Counted from the stretch's first letter, positions 1 through 9,371 are shown. The stretch is 64,000 bases of DNA from Bacteroidetes bacterium OLB10 (GCA_001567275.1 LNBX01000030.1:1-64000), one strand, 5' to 3'. A program made the numbers and translations. Notes: generated by a model from the sequence alone, not told the origin.

Positions 1-2
1 AT

Positions 3-206
3 GTTACCGAATTTGCTCAACTGCTTATAACTATTAAATCATTTTCGGTTGATGAACTTAATGCTGAACAACTAAGGAGTTATTTTCTTTATTGTATAAA
101 GAAGCTGCAACTGTCAGAAAATGCTTTACACAGCAGAATGAATGCAGTCAAGTTTTATTTTGAACAGGTATTGAATAGAGAAAATTTTTTGCGCCTCTTG
201 TGTTAG
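3..206 (+). pseudogene. Tyrosine recombinase (phage-integrase family), N-terminal remnant cut by the left edge
   Basis: The reading frame is open from the window edge to TAG at 204-206 and gives 67 residues. The helical pattern around SYFLYCIKKLQLSENALHSR followed by MNAVKFYFEQVLNREN is typical of the SAM-like core-binding domain of Bacteroidota tyrosine recombinases (established family pattern, judged by eye). The frame stops right after this domain. The catalytic domain with its Arg-His-Arg-Tyr residues is absent here and was not found in the next 2 kb in any frame. The gene is therefore broken, probably by the arrival of the hydrolase cassette to its right, although its upstream half lies outside the window. 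It could also be a natural short form, which is less likely. Confidence 0.6.
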
Positions 207-240
207 GTTGTGCAACTGCCACCCGTGTTAGTGGCTGGGC
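202..240. repeat. Small inverted repeats at the integrase/hydrolase junction
   Basis: The heptamer GTTAGGT at 202-208 fits the integron core-site consensus GTTRRRY. It is followed by GTTG-TG-CAAC arms (207-216) and by a 5-bp stem GCCAC (218-222) / GTGGC (231-235) with an 8-base loop. The element starts within the last codons of the integrase remnant. No full attC partner (RYYYAAC facing it across a fold-back of the usual length) is seen, so calling it an attC site would be inference. A boundary of a mobile cassette is the most likely reading. Confidence 0.3.
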
Positions 241-281
241 TTTCTATTGTGCTTACTTTAAAAGAACAAATCTTTATTATA

Positions 282-1379
282 TCATTTTTCTTTAATCCAG
301 TTCGCCATTTTGTTAAGGGCTATTGGGGAAACCGTTTGTTCAATCCTCTTATATTCTCTGGGAGAGCCTGTTTCACATTCCTGAAATAAATGGTTCAAAT
401 TTGGTATTATAGTAATTTGAAAGTTCTTTTTATCCTTGGCAAGCCTTTCTAATATTTGTGCATTTTCCGTAGGTGGAACCTGCAAATCTTTGCTGCCAAA
501 CAGAGCAAGAACAGGAATGTTTACCTTTTCAAGCATTTTTTCAGGATCATATCTTATATAGAATTGTGTCCAATTATCTGTATAGAATTTAATTTCTCGA
601 TCTATAAATTCATCTTCGCTCATAGTTTCAGGCTTTACTAAACCAGGATTAACTTTATATGTATTTTTTATGTGAGCCCTTAAGTTCTCCTTTATATTTT
701 CTATTGATATACTGTCATTGGCAATGGCATAAGATTGGGCATTTAGTTTCTCCGCCAATGCAATATTACTTTCAGATTCTCCCAGTGATTGTGAAATTAA
801 CCTATCTTGAAGTAAAAGTAACTTGTCTCCTTTGATTGTTGGGCCTGCCATTAAAATTATGTAACGAACATCTTTTGATTTTTCGGCAACCATTGGCGCT
901 ATAATACCGCCTTCGCTATGGCCAATTAATCCTATTTTATTTTTATTTATCTCCTTTCGATTTTTAAGATAGGATATGGCAAACTCAACATCCCTTGCAA
1001 AATCGGCAGAAGTAGCAGTTGCATAATCTCCTGTAGATTGGCCAATACCGCGTTTATCATACCGCAGCACGGCAATTCCATTTTTAGTTAAAAAATCAGC
1101 AATTACTAAAAATGGTTTATGCTCCAAATAATCACAATCCCTATCATTGGGGCCGCTTCCGGAAATTAGAACTACGGCAGGCAGGTTATCGGCACCTTTA
1201 GGATAGGTGAATGTTCCAGCTAATCTAACACCATCCGTGGTGTTTTCAAATGTTACATTCTCCGATTGATAGGGATATGGCTCAATAGGAGTTTGAGGTC
1301 TGTTTAATTTACTTTCTTGACTAAGCAGACTGGGGGTATATAGAATAAACAATAAAATACATAAGGTAAATTTTCTCAT
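282..1379 (-). CDS. Secreted alpha/beta hydrolase (365 aa)
   Basis: This is a serine hydrolase of the alpha/beta fold, probably an esterase or acyl-transfer enzyme; the substrate is unknown. The start is set at the Met of MRKFTLCILLFILYTPS, because this begins a clean signal peptide. The frame extends 28 codons further upstream but without signal-peptide character. The nucleophile elbow GHSEGG puts Ser at about residue 155. An oxyanion-side motif SGSGPNDRD, an acidic residue in GSKDLQVPP and a late His in LNHLFQ complete a plausible triad. The protein should be exported to the periplasm. It stands alone, pointing toward the integrase remnant, with small inverted repeats on both sides (202-240 and 1462-1494), which suggests arrival as a single-gene cassette. 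Confidence 0.8.
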   Translation of the reverse strand: MRKFTLCILLFILYTPSLLSQESKLNRPQTPIEPYPYQSENVTFENTTDGVRLAGTFTYPKGADNLPAVVLISGSGPNDRDCDYLEHKPFLVIADFLTKNGIAVLRYDKRGIGQSTGDYATATSADFARDVEFAISYLKNRKEINKNKIGLIGHSEGGIIAPMVAEKSKDVRYIILMAGPTIKGDKLLLLQDRLISQSLGESESNIALAEKLNAQSYAIANDSISIENIKENLRAHIKNTYKVNPGLVKPETMSEDEFIDREIKFYTDNWTQFYIRYDPEKMLEKVNIPVLALFGSKDLQVPPTENAQILERLAKDKKNFQITIIPNLNHLFQECETGSPREYKRIEQTVSPIALNKMANWIKEK

Positions 1380-1461
1380 ATTACTAATAAATTTTCTGGT
1401 TGCATATTTTAATTTGTCCACGTTCCTTTTGACCATTGGCCACAACTGTCTGTTTGCTGTC

Positions 1462-1494
1462 ACGTCCGAAGCCTTGTCGCTAACGGCAGTCCGT
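1462..1494. repeat. Imperfect inverted repeat upstream of the hydrolase
   Basis: ACG (1462-1464) and CGT (1492-1494) flank an inner GCC (1471-1473) / GGC (1484-1486) pair with an unpaired bulge between them. The loop contains CTAAC. Together with the repeats at 202-240 it brackets the hydrolase gene. A role as a recombination site is inference. Confidence 0.25.
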
Positions 1495-1858
1495 CTAAAA
1501 ACCTCTAATTGTATTCAAAAGTAACAAATAAATGGTTATAAAAATGCATCAGAACGATTTTAAGCAGCTTTTAGGAGAACTGTGTTCTGTTTGTTCCTTT
1601 GTATTGCATGCAAAAAATATACACCTGCACATACAAAACCCGTGTTACCTGCTGTTTTTAATACTGTTTTTCTTAAAATTTTTGTCAAAGTTTTCCGAAA
1701 CTTTGTATTCATAGTTGAAAGGAAATTGACAACTGTCTTTTTGCAAAGCATGTCTCAGCATATTTTCCAGACTTTTATCGTTTTTCTTCTTAACACAGGT
1801 GTAAATTTCTGTTGAGCTAACCCTTTGTTAGCCTTACACGAATCCTGTTTTCTAAAAA
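1495..1858. other. Intergenic region with one strong hairpin, no gene seen
   Basis: Short open frames exist on both strands but overlap one another and resemble no family. The one clear structure is a hairpin at 1686-1705: CAAAGTTT, loop TCCG, AAACTTTG. Read on the minus strand it lies about 150 bases past the response-regulator stop and is followed by an A/T-rich stretch, so it may be a weak terminator for that gene or a small palindromic repeat unit. Confidence 0.4.
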
Positions 1859-2503
1859 CTAACTGTTATTTCTGTTTCCAAATGCTTTGTTCAGTGCATC
1901 AGTGCGGGAGTTTACCTGCAGCTTTTCGTAAATATTGCGTATGTGCGTACGAATGGTTTCAGTACTTAAAAACAACTGATCGGCAATTTCTTTATAACGC
2001 AAACCTTTTGAGAGTAACTGCAGAATTTCGTTTTCGCGTTTGCTCAGCAAAGCAACTTCGGTTTTGATCTTACTGATTTCGTTTTTTTGAAACGAGCTGA
2101 CAACCTTTCGCGCAATCTGGCTGCTCATGGGCGAGCCGCCATGATAAACTTCCACAATGGCATCAAGCAGCTTCGATGGCGAAGTAGATTTAACAATATA
2201 ACCATTGGCACCTGCTTTCAGTGCTTCAAAAATAGTGTCGGTATCTTCGAGCGAAGTACGTATCATAAACTGCGTTTCAGGACACAACGGTTTCAGCTGA
2301 GTGATGCAGGAAATTCCCGATTGGCCGGGTAAGTGAATATCCACCAGCACTACATCCGGTTTCAGCCCGGGTATTCCTGCAATGGCATCTTCGGCATTGG
2401 AGTAGGAAGCTACACACTCAAAGCCCTCACTGCCGCTGATGAGTATGGTGAGCATATCACGTATCTCGTCCTGATCTTCGATGATGGCTATTTGTATGGA
2501 CAT
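1859..2503 (-). CDS. NarL/FixJ-family response regulator
   Basis: This is a DNA-binding two-component response regulator of 214 residues. The receiver domain (about 3-120) shows the acidic pair Glu9/Asp10, the phospho-acceptor Asp55 in VVLVDIHLPG, Thr83 and Lys105 in GYIVKSTSP. A linker leads to a LuxR-type helix-turn-helix (about 150-208) with LSKRENEILQLLSKGLRYKE and an STETIRTHIRNIYEKL recognition region. It lies 93 bases downstream of the histidine kinase on the same strand, so the two form a cognate pair. The targets are unknown. The kinase is of the NarL-partner (HisKA_3) type, which matches the regulator class. Confidence 0.92.
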   Translation of the reverse strand: MSIQIAIIEDQDEIRDMLTILISGSEGFECVASYSNAEDAIAGIPGLKPDVVLVDIHLPGQSGISCITQLKPLCPETQFMIRTSLEDTDTIFEALKAGANGYIVKSTSPSKLLDAIVEVYHGGSPMSSQIARKVVSSFQKNEISKIKTEVALLSKRENEILQLLSKGLRYKEIADQLFLSTETIRTHIRNIYEKLQVNSRTDALNKAFGNRNNS

Positions 2504-2596
2504 ATTGTTTTCAAAACAGTTTCAGAACCAACAAAAGTAATTTTATAAATGCTGAAACACACTCCCACAAAAGTAGTAATTTGAATCCGCCTGTTT

Positions 2597-4555
2597 TCAG
2601 ACGGCATTGCCGCTCACAGGCACACTTATGCTGATGGTTACTCCATTGTTGCTTGTCAGCACAAAAGTGCCACCAATGCTTTCAATACGGTGCTGCATGT
2701 TGCGCAATCCGTTTCCGCTTTTTCGTTTGTTTTCTTCTTTGATGCCTTTTCCATCATCAGCAATTTCAACACCGAAAGTTTGGTTGTTATATGTCACCTG
2801 AATTTTTATTTTTTTTGCTGATGCATGTTTAACGGCATTATTAATTGCCTCTTTGCAGGTGAGAAATACATTTCGCTGAAATTCTTTGGTGATGCTGATG
2901 GCGGGAATTTCACCGGGAAAAACAAAGGATACTTCAACAGGCAATTCTTCCAGATAGTCTCCTGCATACTCGCGAATGCGGGCAGCCAGATTGTCGAGCG
3001 TGGCATTTTCAGGATTGAGCGACCACACCAAATCGTGCATATTATCGGCCACCTCCTGCGAAGTTTTGGCAATGGCATCAATGGTGTCTTCTATTTTTCC
3101 GGGTTCATTCCTTTGTTGTCTGCTGTAGGTAGCCATCATAGAAATTTTTGAAATACCCGCACCCAGTTCATCATGTATATCTTTCGAAATACGAAACCGC
3201 TCCTGAGTTTCTTTTTCTCTGATAGCCTGTTCTTTTTCTTTCTCCTGTTGCTGCAGGGCAATCAGCATTTTTATTTTTTGTTTCGAGCGGTAGCGCGAAT
3301 ACAAATACAATCCTGCCAACAGCATCAGAACAAATGCAAGCGATAAATAAACAATTTGCATTTTGCGTTTTTGAATATCCGATGCCTGCAATTGCAATTG
3401 TGATTTTTGCTGGCGCAGCAGCTTATTTACTTTTTCCGATTCAAACTTTGTCTGCAAATCCATAATCTGCCTGAATTTGTCACGGTTCAGCACCGAGTCA
3501 TTCAGCACAGTGTAACGTGTAGCGTATTGATAAGCTTTGTCAGTGTTGCCCATAAGTGCATACGTGTCCGAAAGTTTGCGGTAAATTTCAATCAGCACTT
3601 CGCTGTTCGATATTTGATGCAGCACATATTGCTCTGCCTCACCCAGCGCAGCTTCGGTTTTCTTTTTATCCTGATGCAACAGTGCCATGCAATATGCTCT
3701 GTTAACCTGTGCCAGCCCTGTGCCGTTTTTATTCTGTAATTTATTTTGCATTTCCAGTTCTTCCGAAAAAGTCAGCAATGCCTCTGCATACATTTTTTTC
3801 GTCAGATAAATTTCGCCTAAAACATTAAGTGCTGTTGCCAGCCCTGCATCATCAGCATATTTTTTATATTTTGTCAGGCAGTTTTTTATTATCACCAGGG
3901 CCGAGTCTGTTTTACCTGAATACAACAATGCCCGGCTTAATGTAACATACAGGCTGAGTGTGGCAGCTTCATCATTTCCCTGTTCAATTTTATTAATCCC
4001 GAAGCGTGAATGTTCGGCAGCTTTTTGGTAGTCGCCAAGCCGCAGATACAAATCAGCAATGGTATAATGCACGCGGTAATTATAAACCGATGCCGACTCC
4101 ATCATTCTGTAAACCAACAAATATTTTTCTAATGCTGCCTGATAGTTTCCCTGGAGTTTATTGCAGTTGGCCACATTAGCCAATGTTGCAATCATCTTGC
4201 TTTTTGATTTTAATTTCACAGCAAGCTGATATGATTTTTCATGAAAATAAACTGCGGAGTCAAAATCAGATAATGTTTCATAAGCATTGCCAAGTGCATT
4301 GTAAGCATTCAATATATAAGCAGTATCCTTTTGTGTATTTGCCAATGCCATACACTGCCATCCCTGTTCAATTGCTTCGCGTGGGTTTGTCATCCCGTTT
4401 TCGAAACTCAGAGTATAAAGGCAGAGCAATCTGGTGTTTGCAAATCGGGCAGTGTCAAGCACAGCCTGCACACTGTCGAGAAAGTGTTTGTCGGCAGCAT
4501 GAGCAAAGATTACCTGCACTGCCAACATAAAAAACAGAAAGACCTTTTTACACAT
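2597..4555 (-). CDS. TPR-containing sensor histidine kinase (HisKA_3 type)
   Basis: A 652-residue membrane-bound histidine kinase. In order it has a signal peptide (about 1-20), a periplasmic array of TPR-like helical repeats (about 40-360), one membrane segment near residues 399-419, a short coiled coil rich in Gln/Glu/Lys, a HisKA_3 dimerisation and phospho-acceptor region with KDIHDELGAGISK (His461), and a HATPase_c domain with KEAINNAVKHA (N box), DDGKGI (G1) and SGNGLRNMQHR (G2). This architecture is common in Bacteroidota, where the TPR part senses an unknown periplasmic or protein signal. It is transcribed first, then the response regulator. Short direct repeats upstream may be operator sites. 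Confidence 0.92.
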   Translation of the reverse strand: MCKKVFLFFMLAVQVIFAHAADKHFLDSVQAVLDTARFANTRLLCLYTLSFENGMTNPREAIEQGWQCMALANTQKDTAYILNAYNALGNAYETLSDFDSAVYFHEKSYQLAVKLKSKSKMIATLANVANCNKLQGNYQAALEKYLLVYRMMESASVYNYRVHYTIADLYLRLGDYQKAAEHSRFGINKIEQGNDEAATLSLYVTLSRALLYSGKTDSALVIIKNCLTKYKKYADDAGLATALNVLGEIYLTKKMYAEALLTFSEELEMQNKLQNKNGTGLAQVNRAYCMALLHQDKKKTEAALGEAEQYVLHQISNSEVLIEIYRKLSDTYALMGNTDKAYQYATRYTVLNDSVLNRDKFRQIMDLQTKFESEKVNKLLRQQKSQLQLQASDIQKRKMQIVYLSLAFVLMLLAGLYLYSRYRSKQKIKMLIALQQQEKEKEQAIREKETQERFRISKDIHDELGAGISKISMMATYSRQQRNEPGKIEDTIDAIAKTSQEVADNMHDLVWSLNPENATLDNLAARIREYAGDYLEELPVEVSFVFPGEIPAISITKEFQRNVFLTCKEAINNAVKHASAKKIKIQVTYNNQTFGVEIADDGKGIKEENKRKSGNGLRNMQHRIESIGGTFVLTSNNGVTISISVPVSGNAV

Positions 4556-4617
4556 ACTGCTGAACCAGCAGTCAAAAATAGCATCCGTCAGTCACAGTGT
4601 ATGCATAACACAAAAAA

Positions 4618-4648
4618 AGTAACAATTATGTTAGTAACAATATTGTTA
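4618..4648 (-). promoter_or_regulatory. Direct repeats and palindrome upstream of the histidine kinase
   Basis: Two identical octamers AGTAACAA start at 4618 and 4633, 15 bases apart, on the plus strand. The second is part of the perfect 14-base palindrome TAACAATATTGTTA (4635-4648). They lie 60-95 bases upstream of the kinase start and next to the metH terminator. The spacing would suit a dimeric regulator, possibly the response regulator itself; this is inference. Confidence 0.3.
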
Positions 4649-4651
4649 TTG

Positions 4652-4691
4652 AAACACCCGGCAGGTTATCGAAGATTCCTACCGGGTGTTT
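4652..4691 (-). terminator. Hairpin between metH and the histidine kinase
   Basis: AAACACCCGG (4652-4661) pairs perfectly with CCGGGTGTTT (4682-4691), and an inner AGG/CCT extends the stem. It starts 28 bases past the metH stop codon. Read leftward the stem is followed by a U-rich tract interrupted by other bases. It is probably the metH terminator. Confidence 0.65.
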
Positions 4692-4718
4692 AATTCTGAA
4701 ATTCTATTGTTCGAATTG

Positions 4719-7700
4719 TCAATACGCCAATATACTTCCAAGCCATCTCTCAACATCTTCCACACTCATATTTTTTCTGCGTGCATAATCTTCTACCTGA
4801 TCGCGCTGAATTTTTCCTACTGCAAAATAATACGAATCAGGATGAGCAAAATACAAACCGCTCACAGCAGCAGTAGGATACATTGCCAGATGTTCGGTAA
4901 GTTGTATGCCTGTGTTTTTTTCTACGTCTAATATTTCCCACAGCGTAAATTTTTCGGTGTGGTCAGGCTGTGCAGGATAGCCCGGTGCAGGACGAATGCC
5001 ATGATACTTTTCTTTTATCAGTTCGTCATTGCTTAAATTCTCATCGGTGTCATAGCCCCAGAATTCTTTTCGTACACGTTTGTGCAGCAACTCTGCAAAA
5101 GCTTCTGCCAGGCGGTCGGCAAGTGCCTTGAGCATAATCACCGAATAGTCGTCATGTATTTTCTGAAACTCTTTTACTTTTTCTTCAATACCAAAACCGG
5201 TAGAAAGAGCAAAGAGACCGAGACTGTCACCGGCAGATGCTGTTCCCTTCGGACGAATGAAATCGGCCAACGCAGCATTTTTTTGTCCTTCGGCTTTTTG
5301 CGACTGCTGACGAATGGTAAAAAACGTATGTGTTTTGTTTCCTTGTTCATCATACAGGTTGATGTCGTCCTGATTGGCTGCAGCAGGAAAAATGCCTATG
5401 ACAGCTTTTGCAGTAAGCCATTTTTCTTTGATGATTTTCTGAAGCATGTCCTGCGCTTCGTCAAAAAGTTTTTTTGCTTCTGCGCCTCTTTCCTTGTTGT
5501 CAAAAATTTTCGGATAGCTGCCTTTCATCTCCCATGCCACAAAAAAAGGTGTCCAGTCAATGTAAGGGGCAATTTCTTCTAACGAATAATGCGACCAGCC
5601 TATGCCTTTGTTGCCATCAATCGCAAATGCTCCGTTGCGTTTAGCATCATCACTCTGAAGATAACCGGCAACATATTTTTTATCCCGGATATTCGGAACT
5701 GTTGACGGTTGCTCTGATGCTTCAAAACGGTTGGCTCTTGCTTTATCAAGTGTAAGATAGTTTCCTTTAGCTCTGTCAGCTTTAAAATAAGTGCGTGTTC
5801 TTTCGTTCTCTGCTTTTATTTCTGCAACAAAATTTTCTTTCAGCTCTTCTGAAAGTAAATTACTTACCACAGGTACACTTCGCGAAGCATCATTCACATA
5901 CACCACCGTACCTGAGTAATGCGGTTCAATCTTAACGGCAGTATGAACCTTGCTGGTAGTGGCTCCGCCAATGAGCAAAGGAATTGAAAATTTTTCGCGC
6001 TCCATCTCTTTAGCCACATGCACCATTTCATCCAGCGATGGTGTTATCAGTCCGCTTACACCAATCATATCGGCATGTTGTTCGCGTGCTGTTGCAAGAA
6101 TTTTTTCACTGGGAACCATCACACCAAGGTCCACTATTTCGTAATTGTTGCAGGCCAACACCACACCTACAATACTTTTTCCGATGTCGTGCACATCACC
6201 TTTTACCGTTGCCAGCACAATTTTTCCTTTCGACTGACCTTTGGTTTTTTCAGCTTCAATGTATGGTGTGAGATAGGCAACTGCTTTTTTCATTACACGT
6301 GCACTCTTTACCACCTGTGGCAAAAACATTTTCCCTGATCCGAACAAATCTCCCACCACACTCATGCCCACCATCAGTGGTCCTTCAATTACTTCCAGTG
6401 CTTTGTCATACTGCTGTCGTGCTTCTTCCGTATCCTGCTCAATGTAGTCGGTAATTCCTTTTACCAGCGAATGTGTGATACGATCCTGCAGCGGTTGTTT
6501 TCTCCATTCTTCTTCGCTTTCGGTTTTTTCTTTTCCTTTTCCTTTAAATGCTTCAGCAAAGTCAACCAGCTGCTCTGTTGCATCATCAGTTCGGTCAAGC
6601 AACACATCTTCTACTTTTTTAAGCAACTCTTTTTCTATTTCATCATACACAATCAGCTGTGATGGGTTTACAATTCCCATATCCATGCCTGCATGAATGC
6701 CATGATAGAGAAAAGCTGCATGTATAGCTTCTCTTACATGATCATTTCCGCGGAAAGAAAAAGATACATTGCTCAGTCCGCCTGAAACTTTTGCAAGCGG
6801 AAGATTTTCTTTAATCCATTTTGTAGCTTCAAAATAACTGACTGCATTTTTCCGGTGTTCTTCCAGTCCTGTAGCAATCGGAAATATATTCGGGTCGAAG
6901 ATGATATCCTGAGGTGTAAAATGTACTTTATTGACAAGAATGTCGTAAGCCCGTTTTGCAATTTCTATTCTTCGAGGTGTGGTATCAGCCTGCCCCTGCT
7001 CATCAAACAACATGACGATAACAGCAGCACCGTATTTTTTTTACGGTACGTGCTTCGCGGATAAATTCTTCTTCGCCACCTTTAAGCGAAATGGAGTTTA
7101 CAATACCTTTCCCTTGCAGATGTTTAAGTCCTGCTTCGAGTACATGAAACTTGGAAGAGTCTAACATCACCGGCACTTTTGAAATATCAGGCTCCGATGC
7201 GATGAGATTTAAAAAAGTAGTCATTGCTTCCAGGGCATCCAGCATCCCTTCGTCCATGTTGATGTCAATAGCCTGTGCACCTCCTTCAACCTGTTCGCGT
7301 GCTACACTCAGTGCTTCATCATATTTGTTTTCTTTAATCAGCCTGAGAAATTTTTTCGACCCTGTAACATTGGTACGCTCACCTACATTCATAAAATTTG
7401 AATCAGGCCGTAAGGTCACAGCTTCCAGTCCGCTCAGTCGAAGGTAAGGTTCTGTTTCAGGAATTTCTCTCGGCTTGAATTTTTTTGCATGTGCTGCAAT
7501 ATGTTTGATATGATCGGGAGTGGTACCGCAGCATCCGCCAACAATATTTACAAAACCACTTTCCATAAAGTCATCCATCTGATGACACATCTGTTCAGGT
7601 GTTTCATCATACTCGCCAAACTGATTGGGCAACCCTGCATTGGGATAAGCCGAAATAAAAAATGGTGCTTTGCGGCTCAACTCTTCGAGATAAGGGCGCA

Positions 7701-8430
7701 TTTCTTTTGCACCGAGCGCACAGTTTAATCCTATGCTCAGCAATGGAACATGTGCCACAGAGTTCAGAAATGCCTCCACCGTTTGTCCGCTCAGCGTGCG
7801 GCCACTGGCATCGGTAATGGTTCCTGAAATCATGATTGGCAACTCTGTATTTTTTTCTTCAAACACTTCCTGTATGGCCACCAGTGCAGCCTTAGCATTC
7901 AGCGTATCGAAAATGGTTTCTATCAGCAACAAATCAGCACCACCGTCAATCAGTCCACTGACTTGTTCCTTATAAGCATCGCGCACTTCGTCAAACGTTA
8001 CTGCTCTGTAACCGGGATTGTTTACATCGGGCGAAAGACTCAGCGTGCGGTTGGTGGGGCCTATTGCTCCTGCAACATACGCTGTTTTTGCTGAAACCTT
8101 CACTGCACTTTTGGCAATTTGTGCTGCATGCAGATTGATTTCATAAGCCAACTCCTGCATGTGATAATCAGCTAAGGAAATTCGTTGTGCATTGAAAGTG
8201 TTGGTTTCAATAATATCAGCTCCGGCATTCAGATATTCCAGATGGATGGATTTGATAATTTCAGGTTGAGTAAGACAAAGCAAATCGTTGTTGCCTTTTA
8301 CATCATGTTTCCAGTCTTTAAAACGGCTGCCGCGATAATCTTCTTCGCCTAATTTATGTTGTTGTATCATGGTGCCCATAGCACCATCAATCACTAAAAT
8401 GCGTTTTCCTAATTGCTCTCTGATCGTCAT
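4719..8430 (-). CDS. metH: Cobalamin-dependent methionine synthase, frameshifted at an A8 run
   Basis: The enzyme transfers the methyl group of 5-methyltetrahydrofolate to homocysteine in the cytosol through methylcobalamin. All modules are present over about 1237 residues: homocysteine-binding barrel with Cys in GLNCALG and [10 protein letters not shown], pterin-binding barrel, cobalamin cap and B12 domain with [11 protein letters not shown] (axial His), and the AdoMet reactivation domain with [15 protein letters not shown]. The frame breaks at eight A residues (plus-strand T run 7035-7042). Upstream it reads to [11 protein letters not shown] and stops; with seven A it reads [19 protein letters not shown] and continues. 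An apparent ATG at 7013 is an internal Met, not a real start. Upstream lie a SAM-I riboswitch and an attenuator. The break is most likely a sequence error, but A AAA AAA is also a slippery heptamer. Confidence 0.93.
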
Positions 8431-8497
8431 TTGCTCTGATGATATTTTAATCTTTGTTTCGAAATGTTATTGCATCAACAATTTCCTGCATGGGTTC

Positions 8498-8532
8498 AAA
8501 AAAAATCTCTTCCGAAAAGCCGAAAGAGATTT
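8498..8532 (-). terminator. Rho-independent attenuator of metH
   Basis: On the minus strand AATCTCTT pairs with AAGAGATT around a short inner CG pair, and the stem is followed directly by eight T. It lies between the SAM-I aptamer and the metH start, about 70 bases before the ATG. It is the expression platform expected of a transcription-terminating S box: SAM binding favours this hairpin and switches metH off. Confidence 0.85.
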
Positions 8533-8558
8533 AGATGTTTTATTTTAATCTGATTCCG

Positions 8559-8678
8559 GCTCATCTTCTCTCTGATATTTTTAATAAACAGAGAAGTGAA
8601 TTGGCACCATTTCCCGCTGAAAGCGGAACGGTTGCCAAGGCTTCATCGGGCACTGTCCCTCAGCCTTTCTGGATAAGC
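8559..8678 (-). promoter_or_regulatory. SAM-I (S box) riboswitch upstream of metH
   Basis: The minus strand reads GCTTATC (8678-8672), then an AGAAAGG...GAGGGAC region, GCCCGATGAAGCC, TTGGCAACC, a variable stem-loop and GGTGCCAATTC, and closes with GATGAGC (8565-8559). GCTTATC and GATGAGC pair over seven bases, including one G-U, to form P1. The GATGAA, GGCAACC and GGTGCCAATTC blocks are the hallmark conserved core of the S box family (established knowledge). It precedes the terminator at 8498-8532 and the methionine synthase gene, so high SAM should stop metH transcription. Confidence 0.93.
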
Positions 8679-8727
8679 TATCGAAGAATTTTTTTTAAGA
8701 ACGTAAACCTGAATTATTAAGGCGGTG

Positions 8728-8735
8728 CAAATTTA
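8728..8735 (-). promoter_or_regulatory. Probable -7 box of the metH riboswitch transcript
   Basis: The minus strand reads TAAATTTG, matching the Bacteroidota -7 consensus TAnnTTTG, about 50 bases upstream of the aptamer. No good TTTG -33 box is visible at the usual distance, so this is tentative. Confidence 0.45.
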
Positions 8736-8777
8736 AAAGATAATTCTCTTAAAAAAAAATTAAACTATCTTTCCACA

Positions 8778-9371
8778 GTGAATTTATATTATGTTTTGTA
8801 CAAACCTTACGGTTACCTGTCAAAATTTACTGACGAAGGGAAGCATAAGGGATTATTGCATCTGATAAATGTGCCAAAGGAAGTATATCCTGTAGGCAGG
8901 CTCGATGTGGACAGTGAAGGTCTTTTAATTCTCACCAACGATAATTTTCTGAAACACCGACTTACAACACCACAGTTCAGGCATAAGCGTGTATATGCCG
9001 TTCAGGTAGATGGGCAGGCTACGCAGGTGCATATCAATCTGCTGAAGCAGGGCGTACAGATTTCTGTTGAAGGCAAAGCCTACAAAACATTGCCGCCACA
9101 CAGCGTACGGATTTTAGAGGATGTACATTTTCCTGAGAGAATACCTCCTGTGCGTTTCCGAAAAAATATTCCCACATCATGGATTGAACTGGTGCTTACA
9201 GAGGGAAAAAACCGACAGGTGCGCAGGATGACTGCTGCCGTGGGCATTCCTACACTGAGGCTCATCCGTACGGCCATCGAAAATATTTCTATCACTAATT
9301 TTGCAGAGGGCGAATTAAGAGCAATGTCGAAATCTGAAATCTACACACAGTTAAATTTATCTGTATCATGA
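8778..9371 (+). CDS. rluE: Pseudouridine synthase, RluE/RsuA family
   Basis: A 197-residue RNA pseudouridine synthase of the RsuA/RluB/E/F group that isomerises a uridine in rRNA; RluE acts on 23S rRNA helix 89 in E. coli. It lacks the N-terminal S4 domain, as RluE does. The active-site block GRLDVDSEGLLILTND places the catalytic Asp at residue 43, and GKNRQVRRM is the second family signature. The start is GTG at 8778; a near-consensus -7 box TATCTTTC at 8766-8773 lies unusually close, so the start could be slightly different. Its stop overlaps the ATG of the GH92 gene (ATGA), so the two are co-transcribed and perhaps translationally coupled. Confidence 0.85.
   Translation: MNLYYVLYKPYGYLSKFTDEGKHKGLLHLINVPKEVYPVGRLDVDSEGLLILTNDNFLKHRLTTPQFRHKRVYAVQVDGQATQVHINLLKQGVQISVEGKAYKTLPPHSVRILEDVHFPERIPPVRFRKNIPTSWIELVLTEGKNRQVRRMTAAVGIPTLRLIRTAIENISITNFAEGELRAMSKSEIYTQLNLSVS

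Noticed and set aside
1532-2067. Several 60-80 codon frames on both strands around 1.5-2.1 kb
   Set aside because: They overlap each other and the response-regulator gene, and show no family resemblance; shadows of A/T-rich or coding DNA.
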